DNA of 64,000 bases from contig NC_007908.1 in assembly GCF_000013605.1 (NCBI RefSeq), positions 186,001-250,000 of the forward strand, read 5' to 3'. This document shows positions 44,160-53,748 of this stretch, piece after piece. The translations under genes and the position numbers were made by a program. Source of the stretch: Rhodoferax ferrireducens T118 (GTDB lineage: Bacteria > Pseudomonadota > Gammaproteobacteria > Burkholderiales > Burkholderiaceae_C). How positions within the stretch are numbered: the stretch's first letter is position 1; the number at the start of each line of letters is the position of its first letter. The notes below the pieces were generated by a model. The model worked only from the letters and a program-made list of their open reading frames with translations. It was not told where the DNA came from and searched no databases.

Positions 44160-45443
44160 ATGTCCCAGCCAAACTGTTCGTCACTTTGGGCGAGTACCGC
44201 AGCACCTGACATTGAAGCAAGCGCGCTGCAGGGGACAGTGCCGGCCGACGTGGTTATTGTCGGCGCAGGGTTCACTGGTTGTGCCGCTGCGCTGGCAATG
44301 GCACAGCGCGGTGCCCGGGTCCGACTTCTCGAAGCGAACGTTGTCGGGTGGGGTGCCTCGGGCCGAACCGGCGGACAGGTGATACCGGGTTTGAAATTCG
44401 ATCCGGACGAGATCGAGGCCATGTTTGGGCCCGACCTCGGTCCACGCATGGTGAATGCGGTCGGTAGCGTCGGAGACGAAGTTTTCGGCTTGATTGAACA
44501 GCACGCCATTTCGTGCGACGCACAACGCAAGGGCTGGCTGCAGCCGGCATTCTCAACACGTTCCCTGGATTTGGCCCTACGGCGTTGTGACAGTTGGCAG
44601 CGACGAGGTGCCGATGTGGCGCCGGTTGGTCGATCAGAAATGGCTCGATTGCTTGGCACCGACCATTACCTGGGTGGATGGGAAGACCGTCGCGCCGGTC
44701 ATGTGCAGCCGATGTCCTATGTGCGCGGACTTGCTGGGGCCGCGCAGCGGGCCGGAGCCGTGATCCACATCGACTCACCGGCCCTCTCCCTCACTCGTCA
44801 GGGCGCGAAGTGGCGGGTGTCCACCCCCCAAGGGGCAGTCGACGCGGACCAGGTGCTGCTCGCGACCAACGGCTATACCGATGGACTTTGGCCGGGGCTT
44901 GCCAGAACGGTTGTGCCAATGATGAGCTTTCAAGCCGCCACCATCCCGATCTCAGAGGACTTGGGCAAGAGCATTTTGCCCGAAGGACATGCCGCTTCAG
45001 ACACGCGTCGCTTGTTGTGGTACTTCCGTCGTGACGCTCACGGGCGGCTCACCATGGGCGGTCGCGCGCCCTACCGCGAAGATCTCGGTGCGGCTGATGC
45101 CGACTATGTCCGCAATGCCGTCAACCGCTTGTATCCGCAGTTCAAGAATACGCCCTTTGAGTTCCATTGGGCTGGCCGTGTGGCTATGACACAAGATCAT
45201 ATTCCGCATCTGAACCGACTTGACAACGGGCTTTGGGCGGCGCTCGGCTATAACGGCCGGGGCGTGGGCATGGCTACGCTCTTTGGGCGATATTTGGCCG
45301 ATCTCGCCTCGGGCGTGCCGGCACAGGACATCCCCTTCCCGGTGACCTCGATGCGGCCCATTCAGGGCTACCCCTTTACTCGCCTGGTCGCCCGCGCCCT
45401 GGTGAGCTACTACCGTATTCGAGATCAGCTCGAAGCGGTCTAG
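44160..45443 (+). CDS. FAD-dependent oxidoreductase (DAO family, PuuB-like)
   Basis: A 427-residue DAO-fold flavoenzyme with the dinucleotide motif DVVIVGAGFTGCAAALAMAQ at about residues 31-50 and the second glycine-rich ATNGYTDG near 235. GWGASGRTGGQVIPGL near residues 63-78 and the C-terminal WAALGYNGRGVGMATLFG match the gamma-glutamylputrescine oxidase (PuuB) subgroup that oxidises amines or N-substituted amino acids. First gene of a module with a binding protein, a permease and an ATPase. A GGAG precedes the ATG. Substrate not determined. Confidence 0.85.
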   Translation: MSQPNCSSLWASTAAPDIEASALQGTVPADVVIVGAGFTGCAAALAMAQRGARVRLLEANVVGWGASGRTGGQVIPGLKFDPDEIEAMFGPDLGPRMVNAVGSVGDEVFGLIEQHAISCDAQRKGWLQPAFSTRSLDLALRRCDSWQRRGADVAPVGRSEMARLLGTDHYLGGWEDRRAGHVQPMSYVRGLAGAAQRAGAVIHIDSPALSLTRQGAKWRVSTPQGAVDADQVLLATNGYTDGLWPGLARTVVPMMSFQAATIPISEDLGKSILPEGHAASDTRRLLWYFRRDAHGRLTMGGRAPYREDLGAADADYVRNAVNRLYPQFKNTPFEFHWAGRVAMTQDHIPHLNRLDNGLWAALGYNGRGVGMATLFGRYLADLASGVPAQDIPFPVTSMRPIQGYPFTRLVARALVSYYRIRDQLEAV

Positions 45444-45495
45444 ATCCTGGCGACGATTCCCGCTACTCCCTGCTTCACCCCTGAAAGGAAACATC

Positions 45496-46242
45496 ATGTC
45501 AAGACTTCTACGCCTGTTCACCTTGTGCCTTGTTTTCATTGGATCGCTCGCCAGTGCCCAAGCGCCTCTGCGCGTCGGCTCGACGCCATCCGGAATTCCG
45601 TTCACCTTCCTCGACACCAAAACGAACAAGATATCTGGCGTCATGGTCGATTTGATCAGTGAAATCGGCAAGGATCAGGGCTTTGCCGTCGAGATCAACG
45701 CGATGGCATGGGGCTCGCTCATCGCAGCTCTCCAGGGCAACAAGATTGACGTCATAGCCGCGGCCATGTACATCACGCCGCCGCGCCAGGAGGTGGTCGA
45801 CTTCAGCGATCCGATCTACACCTACGGCGAGGGCCTGTTTGTGGCCGCGAGTGACGCCAAGGACTATAAAACCTATGAGGACCTGAAGGGCGAAGTCGTG
45901 GGAGTTCAGATTGGCACGGCCTACGTCAAACCCCTGCAGGCATCGGGCCTGTTCAAGGAGGTCAAGGTTTACGACTCGATCTCCGACATCATGCGCGACG
46001 TCAACCTGGGCCGGATCAAGGCCGGCTTCGGCGACTATCCGATCGTGGCTTATCAGCTGGGCCAAGGCGCCTTTCCTGAAACGCGTCTGGTCAAGGGCTA
46101 CAAGTCGGTGTGGGTGGGCAGCGTTGGCATAGCAGTGCGCAAGGGCGACAAGGCAACGATCGACAAGATCAACGCCGCACTGCGCAAGTTCAAGGCTGAC
46201 GGCACCATCGATCGTGTCCTGGCCCGCTGGAATCTGAAATAA
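45496..46242 (+). CDS. Polar amino acid/polyamine-type ABC substrate-binding protein
   Basis: A 248-residue periplasmic binding protein of the bacterial SBP 3 family. Signal peptide about residues 1-21 (LASAQ), then PLRVGSTPSGIPFTFLD, the ligand-binding VDFSDPIYTYGEGLFVA near 100 and VGVQIGTAYVKPL. It belongs with the next two genes. The type binds small amino acids or opines; exact ligand unknown. Confidence 0.87.
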   Translation: MSRLLRLFTLCLVFIGSLASAQAPLRVGSTPSGIPFTFLDTKTNKISGVMVDLISEIGKDQGFAVEINAMAWGSLIAALQGNKIDVIAAAMYITPPRQEVVDFSDPIYTYGEGLFVAASDAKDYKTYEDLKGEVVGVQIGTAYVKPLQASGLFKEVKVYDSISDIMRDVNLGRIKAGFGDYPIVAYQLGQGAFPETRLVKGYKSVWVGSVGIAVRKGDKATIDKINAALRKFKADGTIDRVLARWNLK

Positions 46243-46262
46243 CCTATTTGAGCTAGAGGCAA

Positions 46263-46916
46263 ATGGCTGCGTTCGCGTTAAAAGACCTGATTGAATTCGC
46301 GCCCATATTGGCGCAGGGCGCAGTTGTGACCGTCGAGGTCTTTGCCTGCGGTCTGATCGTGGCCACGTTGCTCGGATTGGTCTGGGCATTGATGCGGGTT
46401 TCAGGAGTCGCGGCTCTGGCCGTATTCTCGAAGGGATTGATCAACACCATTCGGGGCATCCCGATCCTGGTGCAGCTGTTTTTTATCTACTTCGTGCTTC
46501 CCGACGTCGGCATCCAGCTGAGCGCATTCCAGGCCGGTTTCATCGGACTGGGGTTCGCCTATTCCTGCTATATGGCTGAGGTTTTTCGCGGCGGGATCGA
46601 AGCGGTCGATCCCGGACAAGTCGAGGCCGCGAAATCGCTCGGTATGGGGCGGGCAATGACAATGTGGCGCGTGGTACTGCCGCAGGCATTCAAGGTTGCG
46701 CTGCCACCCTACGGCAACACCTGCATCATGCTCATCAAGGACACCTCGCAAGCCTCAATCATCACCGTGACTGAGTTGACCTTTCAAAGCAAGGTCATCG
46801 CCGCGTCGACGTTCAAGAATGCCGAAGTTTTTACCTTGGTCGCATTGTTCTACTTGCTACTGTGCATACCGCTGATCATGATTGTCGGTCGGCTTGAGAA
46901 GAGGTTTGGACGCTGA
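46263..46916 (+). CDS. Amino-acid ABC transporter permease (HisM/GlnP type)
   Basis: A 217-residue permease with five hydrophobic helices and the EAA loop [20 protein letters not shown] at about residues 121-140. [20 protein letters not shown] is also typical. Only one permease gene is present, so it may work as a homodimer. The stop overlaps the ATPase start by one base. Confidence 0.88.
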   Translation: MAAFALKDLIEFAPILAQGAVVTVEVFACGLIVATLLGLVWALMRVSGVAALAVFSKGLINTIRGIPILVQLFFIYFVLPDVGIQLSAFQAGFIGLGFAYSCYMAEVFRGGIEAVDPGQVEAAKSLGMGRAMTMWRVVLPQAFKVALPPYGNTCIMLIKDTSQASIITVTELTFQSKVIAASTFKNAEVFTLVALFYLLLCIPLIMIVGRLEKRFGR

Positions 46917-47647
46917 TGATATCGATACGCAACATACGCAAGTCTTTCGGAAGCAATCTTGTGCTCGACGATATATCGCTGGATGTCAGTCAAGGCGAGG
47001 TGGTCTGTGTCATCGGGGCTTCGGGATCGGGAAAGTCAACACTGTTGCGGTGTGTCAACGGCCTGGAGACCTACGATGCAGGCGACATCACGGTCGACGG
47101 CCAGCGCGTCGATCATGTTGGCCGCCAGATGGTCGCCATTCGCGAGAAGGTTGCGATGGTCTTTCAGCGGTTCAACCTGTTTCCACACCGAACCGCTTTG
47201 GAAAACGTGATGGAAGGCCCGATCTACGTCAAACGCGAGTCGCGGGAGTCTGCCATGCGTAATGCACGCGCATTACTCGCACAAGTGGGACTGGCCGGCA
47301 AAGAAGACGCTTATCCGGCCAGCCTTTCAGGCGGTCAGCAACAGCGCGTCGCCATCGCCCGCGCATTGGCGATGCAGCCGCGCGCCATCCTCTTTGACGA
47401 GCCGACTTCGGCACTCGACCCAGAGCTCGTTGGTGAAGTATTGTCGGTCATGCGGGCGCTGGCCAATCAGGGTATGACCATGATGGTGGTGACCCATGAA
47501 ATGGGCTTTGCACGCGAGGTTGCGGACCGCGTTATCTTCATCGATCGGGGCCACATTGTGGAGCAGGGACCAGCACGCGCTGTCCTGGCTGCGCCCCAGC
47601 ACGAGCGAACACAGGATTTTCTGCGGCGCGTGACGCACCCGATGTAG
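46916..47647 (+). CDS. Amino-acid ABC transporter ATP-binding protein (GlnQ type)
   Basis: A 243-residue ATPase with Walker [10 protein letters not shown], signature [15 protein letters not shown] and Walker [16 protein letters not shown]. It energises the preceding permease. The 261-base spacer to the Lrp-type gene is GC-rich at first and very AT-rich from 47815 on; I see no gene in it and assume it holds the regulator's promoter. Confidence 0.92.
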   Translation: MISIRNIRKSFGSNLVLDDISLDVSQGEVVCVIGASGSGKSTLLRCVNGLETYDAGDITVDGQRVDHVGRQMVAIREKVAMVFQRFNLFPHRTALENVMEGPIYVKRESRESAMRNARALLAQVGLAGKEDAYPASLSGGQQQRVAIARALAMQPRAILFDEPTSALDPELVGEVLSVMRALANQGMTMMVVTHEMGFAREVADRVIFIDRGHIVEQGPARAVLAAPQHERTQDFLRRVTHPM

Positions 47648-47908
47648 AAAAAAACCAGCAGTGAGCCTACACCAGCGCCAGACCCGGAAATGACCAACGA
47701 GGCCCTCGAAGTGATGCCCTGGCGCGCTTCGCGCGGGCGCCGCCCCGATGGGACTATCTGCTCGTCACACGGGAGATCATTCTGGTGCGCCTGTCACGTG
47801 TAGGTGTAAACACCGATAGAGTGTCATTTTTTTCCAAATAGAATAAATTGCCATGATGATTTCTATTTTAGAAAATATTAATAACTGATTTTTTCCAATT
47901 GGACTCCT

Positions 47909-48439
47909 GTGCGTGAATTTATTGACCCCACCGATCGGCGCCTAGCCAAGCTGCTTTCCAGCGACGCGCAGGACAGCGTGAACCAACTGGCGGACAAATT
48001 GCAGCTGAGTCCGCCAACGGTCCGGACACGCTTGAGGTCTTTGATCGAGAAAAATGTTCTGAAGATCGTGGGCTTGCTAAACCTGTCGGAACGGCCCGAG
48101 TTGATCGCTGCCGTTGTGGGCATCAATGCCAATGCGCAGGGGCACATGGACGACCTCATGAAGAAGATCGCAGAACTGCCATTTGTAACTTCCGTGAGTC
48201 TCGTTACCGGTCGTTTCGACTTGATTGTGGAGGTACTGGTGGCCGGAGATGTGCAGGATCTTTACCGGGTCACGAGCGAACTTCTGCCCAAGGTTGCTGG
48301 CCCCGGGGTTGTCAGCCGCAGTGAAACGTTTGTGGTGATGAAGTCGCATAACAAATGGATCAACCTCCCGCGTGGATGCTGGGAGCAGGGTGGCAATGAG
48401 GAGCAGCTGACCACCTTATCGAAACCCAAAAAGCGATGA
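47909..48439 (+). CDS. Lrp/AsnC-family transcriptional regulator
   Basis: A 176-residue regulator beginning at a GTG. Helix-turn-helix at about residues 5-50 (DRRLAKLLSSDAQDSVNQLA then LSPPTVRTRLRSL) and an AsnC effector domain with VVGINANAQGHMDDLMKKIA and VTSVSLVTGRFDLIVEV. The C-terminus is about 25 residues longer than the usual Lrp length. Located 63 bases before the second ABC module, in the same direction, and likely to control it in response to an amino acid. Confidence 0.87.
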   Translation: MREFIDPTDRRLAKLLSSDAQDSVNQLADKLQLSPPTVRTRLRSLIEKNVLKIVGLLNLSERPELIAAVVGINANAQGHMDDLMKKIAELPFVTSVSLVTGRFDLIVEVLVAGDVQDLYRVTSELLPKVAGPGVVSRSETFVVMKSHNKWINLPRGCWEQGGNEEQLTTLSKPKKR

Positions 48440-48502
48440 ACGGTTTTATGAGTTCTCTCCTGGAGGATGGTCCTCTGTGGAGATTATTAAAGGAGTTAGC
48501 AA

Positions 48503-49303
48503 ATGAAGATGTCGAATTTTTTGCCCGCGATACTGCTGGCGTGCGCAGGCTTTGCGGGCGTTGCGGCCACCGCCCATGCCTCTACCCTGGATGACATTCA
48601 AAAACGTGGCGAACTGAGAATTGCAGTTCAAACACAGGGGCCTCCGTTTTCAATGATCGACAAAAACGGAGAGCGTACCGGCAGTTCGGTGGAACTTGCC
48701 AAATTGATGGCCAAGGAGATGGGTGTCAAGGCGGTCTTTCTTGACCTCGACTGGGACGGGCTTTTGCCGGCCCTCATTTCTGGTAAAGCCGATTTGTTGG
48801 CTGCCGACATGACGCCCACACTGGCGCGCGCCACCAAGGTCGCTTTCACCAAGCCATTCATTTACATTGGACCTGTTGTTGCGGCAAAGGCAGGGAGTAA
48901 ATTCACTTCCACGGCCGCCTGCAAGGCGCCCGGTACAAAAATCGCGGTTCTATTTGGCAGCACCGGCGAGAAGCTGGCAAAAACCGTTTTTGAAAAGGGT
49001 GAAATCAAGAGTTACAAGGGCGGCGGAACCTTGCTGCTCGACGCTGTGAAGAATGGACAGGCAGACTGCTTGCTCAATGACAGCTCGGCAGTGGCGGGCC
49101 AGGCGGCCGGCTATCCCGCGGGAACCTTCAAAGTCATGCCGGAACTGCTGGCCAAGGAACCTCTGGCCTATGCAACCCGTTACGACTCCCTTGACCTTTT
49201 GACTTGGATCAATTTGTTCATCGACCAGACCACGCTGGACGGTCGCCTTCAACAAAATCTTGATTACTGGGTCAACTCGGCGAAATGGAAAGAGGCGCAC
49301 TAG
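48503..49303 (+). CDS. Amino-acid ABC substrate-binding protein, second module
   Basis: A 266-residue SBP 3 binding protein. Signal peptide ends at about residue 26 (ATAHA), followed by STLDDIQKRGELRIAVQTQG and SMIDKNGERTG. ADMTPTLARATKVAFTKPF and the ligand-site TGEKLAKTVFEKGE are typical. A GGAG lies upstream. It works with the two permeases and the ATPase that follow. Confidence 0.87.
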   Translation: MKMSNFLPAILLACAGFAGVAATAHASTLDDIQKRGELRIAVQTQGPPFSMIDKNGERTGSSVELAKLMAKEMGVKAVFLDLDWDGLLPALISGKADLLAADMTPTLARATKVAFTKPFIYIGPVVAAKAGSKFTSTAACKAPGTKIAVLFGSTGEKLAKTVFEKGEIKSYKGGGTLLLDAVKNGQADCLLNDSSAVAGQAAGYPAGTFKVMPELLAKEPLAYATRYDSLDLLTWINLFIDQTTLDGRLQQNLDYWVNSAKWKEAH

Positions 49304-49385
49304 GCGTCTGCTGTGAGCGTGGAATCGGCGTCGTGATCACCGCGCCGATTCCAATGCCCCAATTCCTTCAATCATTGGCTGTTGC

Positions 49386-50054
49386 ATGTTATTGAATCTG
49401 AACTTTCGGGTCATCGGAGAAACCCTTCCAGAGTTCTGGGTGGGTTTCGTGTCCACCTTGTCAATTTCATTGACTGCTTTTGCCGGTGCGATTGCCATTG
49501 GCATCATCGCTTGTGCGATGAGCATCCAGCCCTCCCGGTTGGTTCGGGCACCAGCGGTCGCCTATGTGGATGTCATACGGGCCACCCCCTTGCTGGCGCA
49601 GCTCTATTTCCTGTATTTCGGCTTGCCAAGTTTCGGCGTGATCATGCCCGAAACCGTGATTGGCATCATCGCACTTTCGATCAACAGTGGCGCCTATGTC
49701 AGCGAAATCATCCGCTCCGGAATCATGTCGATTCCTCATGGGCAGGTTGAAGCGAGTGCCAGTTCGGGCATGAACTATTGGCAGCAAATGCGCCTCATCA
49801 TTCTCCCGCAGGCGCTGCGCCCCATGGTGTCGCCTCTGATCGGGCAGGCGATCGTGCTGGTCAAGGACTCATCGTTGCTGTCGCTGATTTCAGTCTTGGA
49901 GTTGACACGTGCCGGGCAGACCTTGGCCAATGACCGGTTCATGCCGGTGGAAGGCTTGGCAACCACTGCGGTGGGCTACCTGATCATTTATTTTGGACTG
50001 AAATTGATGGCAGCCGCATGGATGCGCATCAATCATCCATCCGAGCGCCACTGA
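49386..50054 (+). CDS. Amino-acid ABC transporter permease 1, second module
   Basis: A 222-residue permease; EAA loop EASASSGMNYWQQMRLIILP at about residues 120-139, and APAVAYVDVIRATPLLAQLY earlier. Partner of the next permease, forming a heterodimeric channel. Confidence 0.87.
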   Translation: MLLNLNFRVIGETLPEFWVGFVSTLSISLTAFAGAIAIGIIACAMSIQPSRLVRAPAVAYVDVIRATPLLAQLYFLYFGLPSFGVIMPETVIGIIALSINSGAYVSEIIRSGIMSIPHGQVEASASSGMNYWQQMRLIILPQALRPMVSPLIGQAIVLVKDSSLLSLISVLELTRAGQTLANDRFMPVEGLATTAVGYLIIYFGLKLMAAAWMRINHPSERH

Positions 50055-50064
50055 GGGTCACACC

Positions 50065-50715
50065 ATGACTATGTTCTTGGAGCAAATACACGGCATCGCC
50101 CAGTACTATCCGGTGATATTGAAGGGCATTGGTGTGACCCTGGCGCTGTCGTTCATTGGCATTGTTGCGGGGACTCTCATCGGTTTCGTGCTGGGCATAG
50201 GCCGGGCCAGTTCCCACAAGTTGCTATCGCTTGTAGTCGGCGCCTACACCGATATTTTTCGCGGCACACCGGTGCTGGTCCAGGTCTTTGTCGTTTTTTT
50301 TATACTTCCTGAAGCGGGTATTGAGCTTGACTCATTCACTGCGGGTGCGCTGGCGCTGTCCAATATAGCGGCTTGCTTTATCTCTGAAATAGTGGCATCC
50401 GGGATCAGGGCGGTGCCCATCGGGCAGGTAGAGGCAGCCGCATCCGCCGGCCTCACCCGCTTGCAGCAACTCAGGCTGGTGGTGATGCCGCAAGCCACCA
50501 GAATGATTGTTCCTTCGCTGGTCGGGCAATTCGTTTTGCTGGTCAAGGACTCTTCGGTTGTCTCCGCGATCGGGCTTCTCGATCTGACGCGGTCCGGCTG
50601 GATCATCGTGCAGAGTGTCCCCAATGGAATGCTGGTTTTTTCTGTGGTGGGCATCGGGTATTTCCTGATCTGTTATCCGCTGCTTCATTTGTCTCGGCGA
50701 ATGGAAAAGACCTGA
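50065..50715 (+). CDS. Amino-acid ABC transporter permease 2, second module
   Basis: A 216-residue permease with EAA loop [20 protein letters not shown] at about residues 124-143 and [20 protein letters not shown]. It follows the first permease by 10 bases. [20 protein letters not shown] is nearly the same as in its partner, as usual for this pair. Confidence 0.88.
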   Translation: MTMFLEQIHGIAQYYPVILKGIGVTLALSFIGIVAGTLIGFVLGIGRASSHKLLSLVVGAYTDIFRGTPVLVQVFVVFFILPEAGIELDSFTAGALALSNIAACFISEIVASGIRAVPIGQVEAAASAGLTRLQQLRLVVMPQATRMIVPSLVGQFVLLVKDSSVVSAIGLLDLTRSGWIIVQSVPNGMLVFSVVGIGYFLICYPLLHLSRRMEKT

Positions 50716-50786
50716 CCTGTCAGCATCCCTTCAAAACACATCAGACCCACTCATGGCGACAGCGAAGACGACGAGGAATATCCAGC

Positions 50787-51512
50787 ATGATTAAGTTCAA
50801 CGAGCTCAACAAATGGTACGGCGCGCATCACGTTCTGCAAAACATCAATCTTGAGGTTGCCAAAGGAGAAGTCGTGGTCGTTTGCGGGCCGAGCGGGTCT
50901 GGGAAAAGCACTCTCATCCGTTGTGTCAACGGCCTGGAGAAATTTCAAAGCGGCACTTTGATCGTCGATGGCCTGAGCGTCGCCAACGAGGCAAATCTGA
51001 GGCAGCTTCGGATGGAACTGGGCTTTGTCTTCCAGCAATTCAATTTATATCCCCACAAGACAGCACTTGAAAATGTGACACTTGCGCCGATACATGTTCG
51101 AAAGTTACCCAGGAAAGAAGCCATCAGCCGCGGGCGCGAGATATTGGAAAAAGTCGGTTTGGGCGACAAATTCGATGCTTACCCCCAGCAGTTGTCGGGG
51201 GGGCAACAACAACGGGTCGCCATCGCCCGCAGCCTGTGCATGCAACCCAAGGTCATGCTTTTTGACGAGCCGACCTCCGCGCTTGATCCCGAAATGATCA
51301 ACGAGGTTCTGGATGTGATGGTGTCCCTGGCGAAAGACGGTATGACGATGATTGTTGTCACGCACGAAATGGGTTTTGCCCGCAAGGTGGCCGATCGCGT
51401 GGTGTTCATCGACAAGGGTGTCATTGTTGAAGTTGCCGAACCCGAGGCCTTTTTCACTGCGCCAAAGAATGAGCGAACGCGTGAATTCCTGGGGAAGATT
51501 CTTCAGCATTAG
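50787..51512 (+). CDS. Amino-acid ABC transporter ATP-binding protein, second module
   Basis: A 241-residue GlnQ-type ATPase: Walker [10 protein letters not shown], signature [15 protein letters not shown], Walker [16 protein letters not shown]. The sequence is close to that of the first module's ATPase, in line with two related transport systems sitting side by side. Confidence 0.92.
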   Translation: MIKFNELNKWYGAHHVLQNINLEVAKGEVVVVCGPSGSGKSTLIRCVNGLEKFQSGTLIVDGLSVANEANLRQLRMELGFVFQQFNLYPHKTALENVTLAPIHVRKLPRKEAISRGREILEKVGLGDKFDAYPQQLSGGQQQRVAIARSLCMQPKVMLFDEPTSALDPEMINEVLDVMVSLAKDGMTMIVVTHEMGFARKVADRVVFIDKGVIVEVAEPEAFFTAPKNERTREFLGKILQH

Positions 51513-51560
51513 GTCTCACAGCCGTTCCAGAAAATTACAAGAACTTCAGAAAGATATTTG

Positions 51561-52838
51561 ATGAGTCACACGGGTAACACTGGGACAGAGAGCAAACGTT
51601 CGATTGCCATCATCGGGGCCGGCGTTGTCGGTGCGGCGTCAGCCTTGGCTCTAGCGGCCGAGGGCTACTTGGTCACGGTCTTTGATCATGGCGAAATTGG
51701 CGCTGGCACGAGCTCCGGCAACGCCGGTGGCATCGTCACGGGAGCCGTGACGCCAACCGCCACACCGGGCGTTCTTCGATCAATTCCATCGTATATCCTT
51801 GACCCGCACGGTGCGGCTGTGTTGCGTCCATCGTACTTCTTTCAGGTGCTTCCTTGGCTGCTTCGCTTTATTGAAGCGGGTCGCCCGACACGCGTTTCGA
51901 CGATCGCCAGGGCACTTGATCCGCTCGTCTCCAAGGCCATGCAATCGCACCTTGCATTGGCCGATGTGAGCGGTAGCCGTGATCTCATCCGGCCCGTGGG
52001 TTGGCTGAAAGTCTACGGATCAGATGCCGGGTTTTCAGAAACTGAACTTGAGCGCGAATTGATGACGCGACATGGCGTTAATTTTTCCGTCCTCACTGCC
52101 GACGAGGTCGCCGATCTTGAACCCAAGCTCAACAAAAATTCATACACACGTGGCCTGTTCCAACCCGATAGCGGCTTCGTCAACTACCCCATGGGTTTGA
52201 CACAAGCCTACTTTGAAGGCGCGCGACAACGTCAGGCGCAATACATTCAGGAGTGCGTCCTGGAAGTCCGCCCCAGCGAGGGTGGTGGCATCTCTATCAA
52301 GACGGATAAAACCTCCCGACGGTTTGATTCCGTGGTCGTCGCTGCGGGAGCGTGGTCAAAGAAATTTGCGAAACAAATTGGTGACAGCGTCAGCCTCGAC
52401 ACGGAGCGTGGTTACCACATTTCGTTTGGCTCGACGGGTGACGAGTTGTTACGCCGCCCAGTCGGTTTCCCTGAAAAACATTGTGTTTTGTCACCGATGC
52501 ATGATGGCATTTCCCTGGTCAGTGGGGATGAACTGGCGGGGTTGACCGCGCCGCCAGACTACCGACGCATACGCGCGCTGGCACCCTTTGCCCGTAGCGT
52601 GCTACCTGGCCTTGCCGAGCAGACGATTCAGCGTGAATGGATGGGCTATCGCCCGTCAACGCCGGATTCCTTGCCTGTGATTGGGCGCTCGCCAAGCTGC
52701 AGGAACGTGTTCTATGCTTTTGGTCACGGACACTTGGGACTCACCTTGGCAGCGATCACGGCCCAATTGATTGCCGGTATGGTCAGTGGCCGTCCAGATC
52801 CCTTTGACCTGTCACCCTATCGAATCGACAGGTTCTGA
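51561..52838 (+). CDS. dadA: D-amino acid dehydrogenase-like FAD oxidoreductase (DadA type)
   Basis: A 425-residue DAO-superfamily flavoprotein. FAD motif IAIIGAGVVGAASALALAAE at about residues 15-34, GEIGAGTSSGNAGGIVTGAV, and C-terminal WMGYRPSTPDSLPVIGRSPS then FAFGHGHLGLTLA (as YAFGHGHLGLT), the hallmark of DadA. It would deaminate D-amino acids and pass electrons to the respiratory chain. The next gene is a racemase-family enzyme, which suggests a route from an L- or racemic amino acid to a keto acid. The ATG is preceded by an in-frame TTG. Confidence 0.87.
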   Translation: MSHTGNTGTESKRSIAIIGAGVVGAASALALAAEGYLVTVFDHGEIGAGTSSGNAGGIVTGAVTPTATPGVLRSIPSYILDPHGAAVLRPSYFFQVLPWLLRFIEAGRPTRVSTIARALDPLVSKAMQSHLALADVSGSRDLIRPVGWLKVYGSDAGFSETELERELMTRHGVNFSVLTADEVADLEPKLNKNSYTRGLFQPDSGFVNYPMGLTQAYFEGARQRQAQYIQECVLEVRPSEGGGISIKTDKTSRRFDSVVVAAGAWSKKFAKQIGDSVSLDTERGYHISFGSTGDELLRRPVGFPEKHCVLSPMHDGISLVSGDELAGLTAPPDYRRIRALAPFARSVLPGLAEQTIQREWMGYRPSTPDSLPVIGRSPSCRNVFYAFGHGHLGLTLAAITAQLIAGMVSGRPDPFDLSPYRIDRF

Positions 52839-52881
52839 GCCGCCGCACGATGAAAAATGAACGCGCCTGCTGGAGTGAATC

Positions 52882-53595
52882 ATGATCAATGAAACCGAGT
52901 CCGCAAAGATCGGCATCTTGTGCTGGGAAACAGGGCAGGTGCCCAGAGGCCTGCAGCAACTTGAATCCTTGCGTGGCAACAGCACCAATCCCGCGTCGTA
53001 TGGTTACCCGGTCAGGCTCCATCCCGTGCGCGGTGCCAATGTCCACACGATACTTGAAAACCCGGATCAAACCGTGCTCGGCACGATGATCGCCGACGCC
53101 AGGACGATGGTATCGGAGGGTATCAAGGCCATCACCACGAGTTGTGGATTCAATGCCATCTTCCAGCGGGAACTGGTCGAATCCGTTGGTGTGCCGGTAT
53201 TTACGTCGAGTCTCCTGCAAGTACCCTTGGCAAGGCGGATTTGCGGCCTGCAGAGCGAAATTTGTATCATCACTGCCAACGCGGGGGCTCTGCGCTCGGA
53301 GCACCTGACCTCGGTCGGTATTGCAGGCACGGATGGCTTGCATATCCTGGGTCTCGAACAATGTGCGGAGTGGAACAGGATGTTCGCCGAACCAGATGCC
53401 GAGATCGATCTCGACGTCATTGAACAAGAAGTTCTCGGCACGGCGCGTCGAGCGCTCGATGAGCATCCCGGCATTCGGGCCTTTGCTCTTGAATGCACGG
53501 ATCTGCCACCTTATTCGGCGGCGATTCGAAGCCAGTCCGGCCTGCCGGTATTTGATTTCATCACCATGGTCAATTACCTGCATTCAACCCTCTGA
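52882..53595 (+). CDS. Aspartate/glutamate racemase-family protein
   Basis: A 237-residue Asp/Glu/hydantoin racemase-fold protein. Two catalytic-type cysteines are positioned as in the family: ITTSCGFNA near residue 91 and ALECTDLPP near 202. The sequence SAKIGILCWETGQVPRGLQQ opens it. It could racemise an amino acid for the DadA-like enzyme before it, or act as an arylmalonate/maleate-type enzyme of the same fold. The assignment of racemase rather than another cysteine enzyme is from context. Confidence 0.78.
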   Translation: MINETESAKIGILCWETGQVPRGLQQLESLRGNSTNPASYGYPVRLHPVRGANVHTILENPDQTVLGTMIADARTMVSEGIKAITTSCGFNAIFQRELVESVGVPVFTSSLLQVPLARRICGLQSEICIITANAGALRSEHLTSVGIAGTDGLHILGLEQCAEWNRMFAEPDAEIDLDVIEQEVLGTARRALDEHPGIRAFALECTDLPPYSAAIRSQSGLPVFDFITMVNYLHSTL

Positions 53596-53748
53596 CTCTG
53601 CCGACCTCATAGTGGGCGCATCGGGTTGGCATGTGCTTGACGCTCTTGCCTGACAAAGCCCATGCGCAGGCCGGCGGCGCGATGCGGTTGACTCAGGTTC
53701 TGCGAGAATTCCCGGTTGCCGCGCTCATTGGCGCTTATGCGGAGGAAC

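Noticed and set aside
47648..47908. Possible small gene between the first ABC module and the Lrp-type gene
   Set aside because: Short frames exist (for example one containing ARAPPRWDYLLVTREI) but without start, ribosome-binding site or recognisable family.
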